DNA of 30,000 nucleotides, taken from positions 450,701 to 480,700 of the forward strand of contig CAJNDS010000591.1 of assembly GCA_905221605.1 (NCBI GenBank). Direction: 5' to 3'. The stretch comes from Symbiodinium natans (lineage: Eukaryota; Sar; Dinophyceae; Suessiales; Symbiodiniaceae). The notes below the pieces were generated by a model. The model searched no databases and was not told the origin of the DNA. It worked only from the letters and a program-made list of their open reading frames with translations. The translations under genes and the position numbers were made by a program. Of the stretch, positions 1 to 8,398 are shown in pieces. Positions within the stretch are counted from its first letter, which is position 1. Every line of letters begins with the position of its first letter.

Positions 1-374
1 AACCTTCAGCCCCAAAACTCTGAAACCCAAGTCGGCCCGACCGATCCCAAACACAATAGTATAGGGCCCTCCACCCGACCCAAAGCCCTCAATCCTGTGA
101 ACCCTGAATCCCAAACACCCCCTCACCCTACGCCTCAAACCCCTAAACCCTAAACCCAAGACCCTAGGAAGCTTACTTGCCTCTCCACCTCCTCAGCAGG
201 AGGGTTTAGGGTTTAGGGTTTCAGGGTTTTCGGGTTTCGGGTTCATGGTTTGAGGGCTTAGGTTTTTTGGGTTATGGGGGCACACGCCTACACGCCGAAG
301 TCCAGTTGCCCGCACCCACCAAAAGCCGAAGTTTCGCAGACTTCCTAAGGTTTCGAGGGTTGATTCCCTCTCTT

Positions 375-494
375 CGAACCCTAAACCCGAAAACCCTAAA
401 ACCCTAAAACCCCTAGACCCTAAGACCCTAAAACCCTAAAACCCTAAAACCCTAAAACCCTAAAACCCTAAAACCCTAAACCCTAAACCCTACA
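375..494. repeat. C-type telomere block with CCCTAAAA octamers
   Basis: Block of CCCTAAA units in which many carry an extra A (CCCTAAAA). It ends about 18 bases before an exon-like island. Confidence 0.9.
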
Positions 495-512
495 CCTTCA
501 TTGAGACGCCAG

Positions 513-582
513 GCTCTGGCTCCGCGGCCTCGCGTCCAAAGGCCTGGTTCTGTTGTGATGCGAGGCGATCACACCTCAGTCG
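513..582 (+). CDS. Exon-like island, unidentified gene 1
   Basis: Open from a GCCAG acceptor to a GTAATA donor; an alternative donor is the GTTTAG at 599. The frame reads through VVMRGDHTSVGNTEPR. It lies between a C-type and a T-type telomere block, the usual exon position here. I do not recognise the protein. Confidence 0.35.
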
Positions 583-654
583 GTAATACAGAGCCACGGT
601 TTAGGGTTTAGGGTTTAGGGTTTAGAACTATCAACACTACTTCTGCTGGGAGCC

Positions 655-735
655 CCACTTGGAGGTTCAGGGTACTTATCGCTCCAAGTATATCTGTACT
701 TATAAGGCAGCGAGGGCTGATGGATTGTTTTGGGG
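655..735. repeat. Partial D-family element
   Basis: ACTTGGAGGTTCAGGGTACTT at the left edge matches the terminus of the intact D-family copies at 1482 and 27061, but the right terminus is not recognisable. A further degenerate relative appears at 785-900. Decayed copies of the same intronic element. Confidence 0.5.
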
Positions 736-918
736 CTTGAGGCTTGAGGGTTTAGGGTTTAGGGTTTAGGGGTTAGAGAGCACCTGGTTTGGGGGCTACT
801 TTGAGTTTCATGGGCACTTGTAAGTACAGCTATATCTACCCTTACTCAAGTATAGGTGCAGTTGTATGCACCCTTTTAGTAAGGGTTTTCCATATAGCTG
901 CGTTGTACAGCTGCATAG

Positions 919-1000
919 CCCCGGTTCGGCCAACGATTCGAGGCGACAACCGATGCCAGTGAGCAACCGTATCCTTGCGGACCAAACCAGCTTTTTGCAG
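919..1000 (+). CDS. Exon-like island, unidentified gene 1
   Basis: Open frame after a CATAG acceptor, containing FGQRFEATTDASEQPYPC and GPNQLFADY, running up to the C-type repeats at 1003. The residue composition is protein-like, and the other frames are less convincing. No family recognised. Confidence 0.45.
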
Positions 1001-1002
1001 AT

Positions 1003-1286
1003 TATACCCTACACCCTAAACCCTAAACCCTAAATCCTAAACCCTAAACCCTAAACCCTAAACCCTAAACCCTAAACCCATTCCTATAGCACCTTTTGTG
1101 GGATTGCTAGGTCACCTACAACCAAAGCAGGCTTGGGTTCTTCATAGGTAAGCCCGAAAACCCCACGAAACCCTAAACCTTAAACCCTCCTAAACCGAAA
1201 CCGCAAACCCCAAACCCTAAACCTTAAAACCCTAAACCCTAAACCCTAACCCTAAACCCTAAACCCTAAACCCTAAACCCTCCTAA
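1003..1286. repeat. C-type telomere blocks flanking a short spacer
   Basis: Two C-type arrays (1003-1078 and 1160-1280) with a 75-base unique spacer between them. No coding sequence supported in the spacer. Confidence 0.85.
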
Positions 1287-1299
1287 TTAAGCCCCTGAG

Positions 1300-1398
1300 G
1301 GCCCATCCTCTGCGGCGTGCTGGTGGGGCTTTACCTCGACTCCTGGCTTGCACTTCTTGGAGATTCATGGTATTTGTAAACCAATGATAACCCCACGG
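1300..1398 (+). CDS. Exon-like island, unidentified gene 1
   Basis: Open frame between a CTGAG acceptor and a GTCTGT donor, with CWWGFTSTPGLHFLEIHG in the middle. Part of the island (TTGGAGATTCATGGTATT) resembles a D-family terminus, so some of it may be element rather than exon. Confidence 0.3.
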
Positions 1399-1481
1399 GT
1401 CTGTTTAGGGTTTAGGGTTTAGGGTTTCGGGTTTAGGGTTTAGGGTTTCGGGTTTAGGGTTTAGGGTTTAGGGTTTAGGGT

Positions 1482-1619
1482 ACTTGGAGGTTCATGGTAG
1501 TTAATGACCAATTATAGCTGTACTGATAGCCCACTTATGAGCCCCTAAAGTGCCCCAATATGGTAGCAAGCTTGCAAGTACACTTACATGTGGTTAATAA
1601 GTACCATGAACCTCCAAGT
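1482..1619. mobile_element. D-family palindromic introner-like element, intact copy
   Basis: 138-bp element with perfect 18-bp terminal inverted repeats: ACTTGGAGGTTCATGGTA at the left and its reverse complement at the right. It starts at the end of a T-type telomere block and its right end (CCAAG) is followed at once by an open coding frame. A second intact copy is at 27061-27199. It holds no ORF, so any movement would depend on enzymes supplied elsewhere. Confidence 0.85.
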
Positions 1620-1684
1620 TGTCACCAAAGAGATAGCCGCCAACAGAAGGCTGTTTTTTGAGGACCAGATGAGCCCTAAAGGGG
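1619..1684 (+). CDS. Exon directly after D-family element, gene 1
   Basis: The frame VTKEIAANRRLFFEDQMSP begins immediately after the CCAAG end of the D element and stays open to a GTCTCA donor. The element therefore appears to supply the 3' splice site. Protein not identified. Confidence 0.5.
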
Positions 1685-1825
1685 GTCTCATGGTTCATGA
1701 ACCCTAAACCCTAAACCCTAAACCCTAAACCCTAAACCCCAAACCCTAAACCCTAAACCCTACTGAGGTTTGTTCGTGGCAGTGGGTCTATGTTCCCAAT
1801 TTTTGGGGTTCATGTAATCCCCAAG

Positions 1826-1890
1826 TTTCTGGAGGTCTCGAAGCACCCGATTCCACAAGCATCCCCGTACAGGCGCCGTGCTGCTGCAGC
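1826..1890 (+). CDS. Exon-like island, unidentified gene 1
   Basis: Bounded by a CCCCAAG acceptor and a GTAAAT donor, open as FLEVSKHPIPQASPYRRR. The splice signals are good for this window. Just upstream, CCCAATTTTTGGGG with the following CCCCAAG forms a small inverted repeat. Confidence 0.5.
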
Positions 1891-1935
1891 GTAAATCCTC
1901 GTCCTAAACCCTGATCGAAGCCCTAAACCCCCTTT

Positions 1936-2045
1936 AGGATGCCCAGTAGTGCCCTTATTCCCCTTTTTTGGGGGGTTAGGTTCCCTTATAAACCCCTTGA
2001 GGCAAGAAGGGTACCCTGTTTAATCCTGGGTTACTGAGCATCCTA
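1936..2045. mobile_element. E-like palindromic element
   Basis: Terminal inverted repeats TAGGATGCCCAGTA and TACTGAGCATCCTA (imperfect) enclose an internal segment with AAGAAGGGTACCCT-like sequence shared with the E family at 20711 and 21655. It sits in the intron before the exon at 2073. Confidence 0.65.
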
Positions 2046-2072
2046 GCCCTAAGGCCCAAGAGAAACTCTCAG

Positions 2073-2160
2073 GCCACACACTCGCGCCATGGTGCGGCGA
2101 CCTCACCCGAAGCACCCTGGAAGGTTCGGCGGCAGCTTCTCTGGGGGGTCGACCTCTTGG
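2073..2160 (+). CDS. Exon-like island, unidentified gene 1
   Basis: Starts after CTCTCAG, ends at TTGG|GTTGTT, and is open with SPEAPWKVRRQLLWGVDLL. Clean splice signals and a protein-like frame. No family recognised. Confidence 0.5.
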
Positions 2161-2175
2161 GTTGTTTTCGGGGTC

Positions 2176-2269
2176 TAGGGTTTAGGGGGGAGGGTTTAGG
2201 GTTTAGGGTTTAGGGTTTAGGGTTTAGGGTTTAGGGTTTAGGGTTTAGGGTTTAGGGTTTAGGGTGGTT
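2176..2269. repeat. T-type telomere array
   Basis: About twelve near-perfect TTTAGGG units, one of the cleanest arrays in the window, between two exon-like islands. Confidence 0.95.
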
Positions 2270-2287
2270 CAGTTCAGGTCATTGCAG

Positions 2288-2396
2288 GTGAGAGCGACCA
2301 AAGACAGATAAAGCCCTTGGGTGGTCCAAATGAGCACTCCCTTGTGCGGCCTCTTGTATATAGTATGCTCCTTACTGTGGAGGGTCCCCTGAACCC
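2288..2396 (+). CDS. Exon-like island, unidentified gene 1
   Basis: Open after TTGCAG; the frame contains IKPLGGPNEHSLVRPLVYSM. The right edge merges into C-type repeats and its donor is unclear. Confidence 0.4.
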
Positions 2397-2650
2397 CAAA
2401 CACTAGACCCTAAACCCTAAACCCTAAAAGGGCCTGGAAGTGTAGTCAGTCCCCAACTGTTTATGTTCTCAAAGTCTTTTGGTCATGCATTTGTGAGTTG
2501 TTTCTCAGCTGAGCCCCATTGTCGTGGGTTTCCCTACTCCACTCTCTACTACTCTTAGGTCCCCCCTAAATAGCCTGAGGGGGGCCGTAGGAGAGCCCTA
2601 AACCCTAACCCCTAACCCCTAAACCCTAAACCCTAAACCCTCCTAACCCC

Positions 2651-2744
2651 ATGTCATCGAGCCCAGAGGCCTTGGCGGACAACATTCCCGAGGCTCCGCC
2701 GCGCGGCCGCGTGCAGGCTGAGGAGGCACCCGGCGTTTTGATTT
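2651..2744 (+). CDS. Exon-like island with possible ATG, gene 1
   Basis: An ATG at 2651 opens a 31-codon frame (SPEALADNIPEAPPRGR inside) to a TGA at 2744. It could be a first exon, or an internal exon entered at the CATCGAG or CCCAG acceptor. GC-rich, unlike the flanking repeats. Not identified. Confidence 0.4.
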
Positions 2745-2918
2745 GACAGCGGGTGCCGGGCCTAGGCTCTCATTCCACAAGCCTCACCAAGCCCCCCGAA
2801 ACCTCCTAAACCCCCTAAACCCCCCAAACCTCCTAAACCCTCTAAACTTCCAAAACCTCCATTTTTTTAATTTTTTAAATTCCTAAACCTCGTAAACCCT
2901 AAGCTCCTAAACCCACAG

Positions 2919-3020
2919 CTCAAGAGCCAACGGCTCTGGCAAGAGTGGCTCTCTCGCAGGCGCCCTCGATCAGTGTGGGCCCCAGGAGCGGGGAACAAGC
3001 ACGAATGCTGCTCGTGGGGG
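2919..3020 (+). CDS. Exon-like island, frame unclear
   Basis: A GC-rich island open in all three forward frames. One reads ANGSGKSGSLAG, which resembles a P-loop, but the context needed to call an ATPase is missing and another frame may be the true one. It ends at a run of TTAGGGC-type variant repeats. Confidence 0.3.
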
Positions 3021-3024
3021 TGTG

Positions 3025-3113
3025 GGGTTTAGGGCTTAGGGCTTAGGGCTTAGGGCTTAGGGCTTAGGGCTTGGGATTTGGGATTTAGGATTTGGGATTT
3101 AGGGTTTATAAGG
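3025..3113. repeat. Variant heptamer array (GGGCTTA)n
   Basis: Roughly six units of the variant TTAGGGC followed by TTTGGGA-type units. A homogenised variant indicates local expansion of one mutated repeat. Confidence 0.9.
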
Positions 3114-3139
3114 TTAAGGGTTGGTTTTTGTTTCCGAAG

Positions 3140-3218
3140 ATCTGCTTACGCTGCGGTGGTTCAAATTGTGCCAGCTTTGCGCTGAGATAGGTGCGGACGA
3201 GCATCTCAGGCCGGAACG
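3140..3218 (+). CDS. Exon-like island, unidentified gene 1
   Basis: Between CCGAAG and the donor CG|GTAGAG the frame reads DLLTLRWFKLCQLCAEIGAD. Splice signals and composition both suit a real exon. Protein not identified. Confidence 0.5.
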
Positions 3219-3333
3219 GTAGAGTGGTACTTCTGCTGTAGTCGAAAAATGTTCGAGGCTTTGGACCCTAAACCCCAAACCCTAAAGCCCAAACCCTAAA
3301 TCCTAAACCCTACACCCTAAACCCTAAACCCTC

Positions 3334-3450
3334 CTTCAATCCTTCAACGAAGCCCTGGATGCCCGGCTGTTCCGCCCCGGCCAAGGCCGCACACCTCAGC
3401 GCGAGGCGCGGGCCTTCCGCGAGGATGCGCGGGAACCCCAGCGCCCCGGA
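3334..3450 (+). CDS. Exon-like island, unidentified gene 1
   Basis: Thirty-nine open codons containing LQSFNEALDARLFRPGQGR and then an arginine/glutamate-rich stretch. It runs into a GGAT tetranucleotide repeat, where the donor is unclear. This is the last convincing exon before a 4.8-kb non-coding stretch. Confidence 0.45.
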
Positions 3451-3485
3451 TGGATGGATGGATGGATGGATATATACATATATAT
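3448..3485. repeat. GGAT and AT microsatellites
   Basis: Five GGAT units followed by an AT/ATAC tract. Nearby, 3651-3695 holds an ACACAT-type tract. Confidence 0.9.
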
Positions 3486-5200
3486 ATATGTATAGTATCG
3501 TTAAGAGTTCTTTTTTGTCGGTTTAGGGTTTCGGGTTTAGGGTTTACGGCCGACTCCCCAAGCCCGGATGCAAAAGGGTTTAGGGCTTAGGCTATGAAAC
3601 CTTGGAACTCTTAAAGATACTATTGCGCATATATGTATATGTAAATATACATACACATACACATCATACACATACACATACACATACACATACAACAAAA
3701 AGATAGATTACAAGTTTAAGGTTTTTTTTTGTTTTGGGGGGGGGGGGGTTCAGGGCTTCTTCTGGTTATAAGATAGATGTAGACTAGGCTTTAGGGGTTT
3801 AGGGTTTCGGCTTTACGGGTTTAGGGCTTGAGCCAGGATTCAAGAAGGGATGTATATGACCCATGGTTGTGTAAGATGGCTCATGTCCGCGCCAACCATA
3901 GGCTAAAGTTGTGAGTGCAGGGAGTTGTGGGTCGGGTACGCTTGGGCCTTTCTGAGGGTTTAGGATTTAGGGTTTAGGGGTCTAAAGGGTTCGGGGCTTT
4001 TGAGCGTTTGGGGGTTGGAGTTGGGTTCGGTGGCTTTTCATGAAGACGCGCCACCCTGAACTTACAGGTTCTTAGTTGGGTCATGAGTTTATAGGGTTAG
4101 GGTTTAGGGTTTAAGTTTAGGGTTTAGGAAGGATGCAGGGTTCCGCCACTTGGCATACAGTAGGTCAAAGTGTACCCAGCGATCGGCCAGGAACGAATGT
4201 ACTCAGCCCAAACCCTTTCAAAGCACAACAAATCTAGAGGTTCTAGTGGGAGTGCTGCTGAAAAGAAGGCCGAAAGAGAATAGACCCCGCACCATAAACC
4301 CTAAACCCTAAACCCTAAACCCCGCACCCTAAAACCTTCAACCTCCAATCCCGGCCGAGGGCATCGGTGATCCTGAAGTCCCCCAGCGAAACCCCTGAGC
4401 TGGAGGCAGGGGACTATCGACTTTAGATCCTTAGCCTTTTTGGGTTTATTGGGTCTCTTAATATGGGAGCTAAGAATTATATTTCTAGCTACCCTGCTAA
4501 GTGCAGCCAAGTATCGAGATGGGCGTGCAGGTCCCTCTATGCTCTCGTCCCAGCTTAGTGGCGTCAGTCAGCTATCAAAAGCAAAACATCCAGACCCGGA
4601 AATCTATATACACCTCTAATCCGAAACGTTCATTCCCGGCTCATTGGCATCCTGCTGTACTCGCCCTTGCTCCAGTGACTGAAGAATCGGCTGTTGCCCC
4701 GACTCGTCTAACCCTAAACTCAAAACCGTAAGCTATACAAATAGAACCATACCCTTGACAGGTGGCACAACAAAACATGCGAACCCCAATTCTTGGTAAA
4801 CCCAGAAACCCTGTCAGCCCCAAACCCTTAGACCCCCAACCTTTTAAACCCTAAACCCCATGAGCCCCCGACCCTGTCAACCCCCAAGACACCAGAGACT
4901 GGCTTGTTCTTAGTAGGGAATGAGGGAATGAGGGCCCCACATACTCCCTTGAAGGATATATATATATGGTCAGCCCCCCCCCCATGATCCACACCTATGG
5001 TTTTCTTGTCTTCGTCTTTGTCTGATTTTCTGCTTTTTCCTCGGAAAAATGCAGTCAAAACTGCACTGGAATACAAAAAGCTCTAGTATATTATCCTCTA
5101 TAAAAACACTAGTGTTTTTATGTGCATTTTGCTTCTGAAACTTGTGTCTTGCGGCCCCATGAAATTTTAGAAGGGTAGCAATTAGAAGTTTAAGGCTTTT
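3486..5200. other. Non-coding stretch with decayed telomere repeats
   Basis: Degenerate T-type repeats (3515-4130), C-type repeats (4290-4330, 4700-4860), microsatellites and G-tracts. A small frame VKVYPAIGQERMYSAQ follows TACAGTAG at 4164 and could be an exon. An open frame on the + strand at 4501-4731 has no recognisable content. Neither supports a gene call. Confidence 0.5.
4953..5000. repeat. Inverted partner of the repeat at 8142-8190
   Basis: An AT-dinucleotide run, a poly-C run and ATGATCCACAC appear here; their reverse complement (GTGTGGATCATG, poly-G, AT run) appears at 8149-8190. Both copies keep the same order, so this is one element in opposite orientations 3.2 kb apart. Confidence 0.7.
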
Positions 5201-5227
5201 CAGGGTTTTAGGGGTTTGTAAAATGTA

Positions 5228-5265
5228 GATGATCTGGGGAAGGCACCGGGGCTTCCCCAGACCAT
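5228..5265. repeat. Strong hairpin repeat, copy 1
   Basis: CTGGGGAAG and CTTCCCCAG arms flank the loop GCACCGGGG. Copies at 5554, 5757 and 6767; copies 3 and 4 carry the reverse-complement loop. Confidence 0.85.
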
Positions 5266-5553
5266 TTGCAATTTTATGAATCCTTTAAAGGGGCAGCCCT
5301 TTTCAAATTTGAAGGGTTTTGAGGTACTTAAAGCCTTTCAAAATTTTCAAGATTTAGAGGATCTTAAAAGGCTCTAAAGCCCTTAAAAACCTCGAAACGT
5401 TTATTCTCCCTTAAAAGTCTAAAATTCCTTAAAAACTAAAAACGGGCAGCCGTTTAAAATTAAGGAAGTTACGGATTTTAGAATCGAACATCCAAAGGAC
5501 AGCCATTTACAACTGCAAGAATTTCAGGGTTTTACGGACTGGTAAAAATCTAT

Positions 5554-5590
5554 ATGGTCTGGGGAAGGCACCGGGGCTTCTCCAGACCAT
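5554..5590. repeat. Strong hairpin repeat, copy 2
   Basis: Same orientation as copy 1, with ATGGTCTGGGGAAG at the left and CTTCTCCAGACCAT at the right (one mismatch). The neighbouring AGGGTTTTA and GGGCAGCC sequences are also shared with copy 1, so the repeat is longer than the hairpin. Confidence 0.85.
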
Positions 5591-5756
5591 TGGCAACTTC
5601 AAAAATCTCTGAAATCCGCAAAGGGCAGCCACTTAAATACGTAAGCAATTTAAGGTCTTTAATAGGCTTAAAAGCCTTAAAACCTTCAAAATTCTGAGAA
5701 TGTTTAAACAGAAGCTTAAAGATTTTTATAAGATTTTAAGGATTTTCAAAGTTTAG

Positions 5757-5793
5757 ATGGTTTGGGGAAGCCCCAGTGCCTTCCCCAGATCAT
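5757..5793. repeat. Strong hairpin repeat, copy 3 (inverted)
   Basis: Loop CCCCAGTGC is close to the reverse complement of the loop in copies 1 and 2, so this copy is inverted. Confidence 0.8.
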
Positions 5794-5799
5794 GTAAAC

Positions 5800-7260
5800 T
5801 TGCAAAAACCCTTAAACCCTTAACCCTAAAAACTTAACACTAAGCCCGTAGCACAAACCCCAAACACTTAACATGAAACCCTAAACACTAACCCTAAACA
5901 CTTAACACTAAGCCCTTAGCACAAACCCCAAACACTTAACATGAAACCCTAAACATTTAACTAGACCCTAAACACTAAACCCTAAACACGTAAACACTAC
6001 ACCCGACCCTAAAAACTAAACCCTAAACACTAAACCCTAAACATTACACACTAAACCCTACACACTAAACCCTGAACACTAGTAAAAATCCTTAAAACCC
6101 TTAATCCAAAAAACCAAACCCGAAACCCTTAACACTAAACCCTAAACACTCAGCACTAGACTCTAAAGAGTAACCCTAAAAAAACTTAACACTAGGCCCA
6201 CGAACCCCAAACACTTGACGCGAAACCCTAAACACGTAAGCACTACTAAACCCTAAAAACTCAGCACCAGACCCTAAACACGAACCCTTAAAAACTTAAC
6301 ACTAAGCCCTTAGCACAAACCCCAAACACTTTACAGGAAACCCTAAACACTTAAGCACTAGACCCTAAACACTAAACCCTAAACCCTTAAACACTACACC
6401 CTAAAAACTAAACCCTAAACACACCACACACAAAACCCTACACACTAAACCCTGAACACTAGTAAAAACCCTTAAAGCCCGTAACCCAAAAAAGAAACCG
6501 AAACCCTTAGCACTGAACCCTAAACACTCAGAAGTAGACCCTTAACACTAAGCCTAAAGCTTAACACAAAGCCCTTAGCACGAACCCCAAACACTGAACA
6601 CGAAAACCTAAACACTTAAGCACTAATCCCTTTTTAAACACTAAACCCAAAACACTTAAACACTACACCCTAAAAACTATGCCCTAAACATTACACACTA
6701 AACCCTACACACTAAACCCTGAAAACTAAACCCTAAATCCTAAACAGAAGGATTTTCAAGTTGTCAATGGTCTGGAGAAGCCCCGTTGCCTTCCCCAGGT
6801 CATTTAAATTTGTAAAAATCCTTAAAACCCTTAACCCTAAAAAACCAAACCCGAAACCCTTAACACTAAACCCTAAACACTAACCCTAAACGCTTAATAC
6901 TAAGCCCTTAGCACAAACCCCAAACACTTAGCACGAAACCCTAAACACTTTAGCACTTAACCCAAAAACTAAATCTTAAACATTTCAAACTAAACCCTAA
7001 ACATTAGACACTAAACCCTGAACACTAAACCCTAAACCCTAAACAGTAAACCCCAAAGCCGGAACCTCGAGCCCTACTAAATCTAAACCTGAAACCAAAA
7101 ACCCATCGGGGTTTCAGATGCTTACTGCCTGGATATCAGAGTTTAGGGTTTTTTTGGGTTTTAGCCGAGCCGCTTGACCCTAAACCCTAAACCCTAAACT
7201 TAACACTCAACCCTAAACACAAAACACTAAACCCTGAAACCTACACACTAAACCCTAAGC
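5800..7260. repeat. Decayed CCCTAAACAC-type tract
   Basis: About 1.4 kb of loosely repeated ACCCTAAACACTTAACACTAAG units, a degenerate derivative of CCCTAAA with inserted CAC or CTT. Longer phrases such as CCCTTAGCACAAACCCCAAA recur at 5906, 6307 and 6905, pointing to segmental duplication inside the tract. No coding frame seen. Confidence 0.85.
6767..6803. repeat. Strong hairpin repeat, copy 4 (inverted)
   Basis: Loop CCCCGTTGC, same orientation as copy 3, with GATTTTCAAG before and TTGTAAAAATCC after in shared flanks. Confidence 0.8.
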
Positions 7261-7264
7261 ACTA

Positions 7265-8113
7265 GATTTCCAGAAAAAATCTGGAGTACCCGGGCCCCGG
7301 ACTCCAGACTCCAGATTTCCAGAAAAAATCTGGAGTACCCGGGCCCCGGACTCCAGACTCCAGATTACCAGAAAAAATCTGGAGTACCCGGGCCCCGGAC
7401 TCCAGACTCCAGATTTCCAGAAAAAATCTGGAGTACCCGGGCCCCGGACTCCAGACTCCAGATTTCCAGAAAAATTCTGGAGTATTTCCCGGGGCCCCGG
7501 ACTCCAGACTCCAGATTTCCAGAAAAAATCTGGAGTACCCGGGGCCCCGGACTCCAGACTCCAGATTTCCAGAAAAAATCTGGAGTACCCGCCCCAGACT
7601 CCAGACTCCAGATTTCCAGAAAAAATCTGGAGTCCGCGGCCCCAGACTCCAGATTACAGACTCCAGAATCTGGAGTCCAGGGTCCCGGTACTCCAGATTT
7701 TTTCTGGAAATCTGGAGTCTGGAGTCCGGGGCCCCAGACTCCAGACTCCAGATTTCCAGAAAAAATCTGGAGTACCCGCGGCCCCAGACTCCAGATTACA
7801 GACTCCAGAATCTGGAGTCCAGGGTCCCGGTACTCCAGATTTTTTCTGGAAATCTGGAGTCTGGAGTCCGGGGCCCCAGACTCCAGACTCCAGATTTCCA
7901 GAAAAAATCTGGAGTACCCGCGGCCCCAGACTCCAGATTACAGACTCCAGAATCTGGAGTCCAGGGTCCCGGTACTCCAGATTTTTTCTGGAAATCTGGA
8001 GTCTGGAGTCCGGGGCCCCGTACTCCAGATTTTTTCTGGAAATCTGGAGTCTGGAGTCCGGAGTCCGGGGCCCGGTACTCCAGATTTTTTCTGGTAATCT
8101 GGAGTCTGGAGTC
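7265..8113. repeat. 49-bp hairpin satellite with orientation switches
   Basis: Tandem units with a 49-bp period in the left part (starts at 7265, 7314, 7363, 7412). Each unit holds the palindrome CCAGAAAAAATCTGG and a CCCGGGCCCCGG-like core between CTGGAGT and ACTCCAG. From about 7650 rightward the unit alternates with its reverse complement, so the whole array can fold into long cruciforms. The open frames that cross it on the - strand are by-products of the period being free of stops. Confidence 0.92.
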
Positions 8114-8141
8114 CCCCCCCTCCCAAAACCCCCTTCTCGAG

Positions 8142-8174
8142 GCCAAATGTGTGGATCATGGGGGGGGGGCGAGC

Positions 8175-8209
<35 letters not shown>

Positions 8210-8219
8210 TGTATGTATA
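8142..8219. repeat. Inverted partner of 4953-5000 plus AT microsatellite
   Basis: GTGTGGATCATG, poly-G and a 45-base AT/GT dinucleotide run follow the satellite directly. It is the mirror of the copy at 4953. Confidence 0.75.
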
Positions 8220-8299
8220 ACCCTAAACCCTAAACCCCCCAAACCTCAAACCCCAAACCCAAAACCCTAAACCCTGAACCCTAAACCCGGCTCAGCTAG

Positions 8300-8398
8300 G
8301 CAACCTCGGCGCCGAGTCTGGGGGAGCAGGAGCCGCAAGAGTGCTTCGACACCAACTGGGCGCTCGCAGGGTTTGACCTGCAGCACAGCAAGGAGAGG
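8300..8398 (+). CDS. PAN/Apple domain exon 1
   Basis: After a GCTAG acceptor the frame reads ECFDTNWALAGFDLQHSKER at its end. CF...AGFDL is the start of the PAN/Apple modules common in alveolate secreted proteins. It is continued by the exon at 8721. The right edge abuts AGGGATTAGGG, where no GT donor fits well; a GA or GG start is possible. Confidence 0.6.

Noticed and set aside
1-500. True chromosome end at the left of the window
   Set aside because: The CCCTAAA runs are short, degenerate and continue throughout the window between exons.
2919-3020. P-loop ATPase or ABC transporter
   Set aside because: ANGSGKSGS alone in a three-way-open GC-rich island, without Walker B or signature motifs.
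7796-8159. Repetitive open frames on the - strand over the satellite
   Set aside because: The 49-bp hairpin unit happens to lack stops; no protein features.
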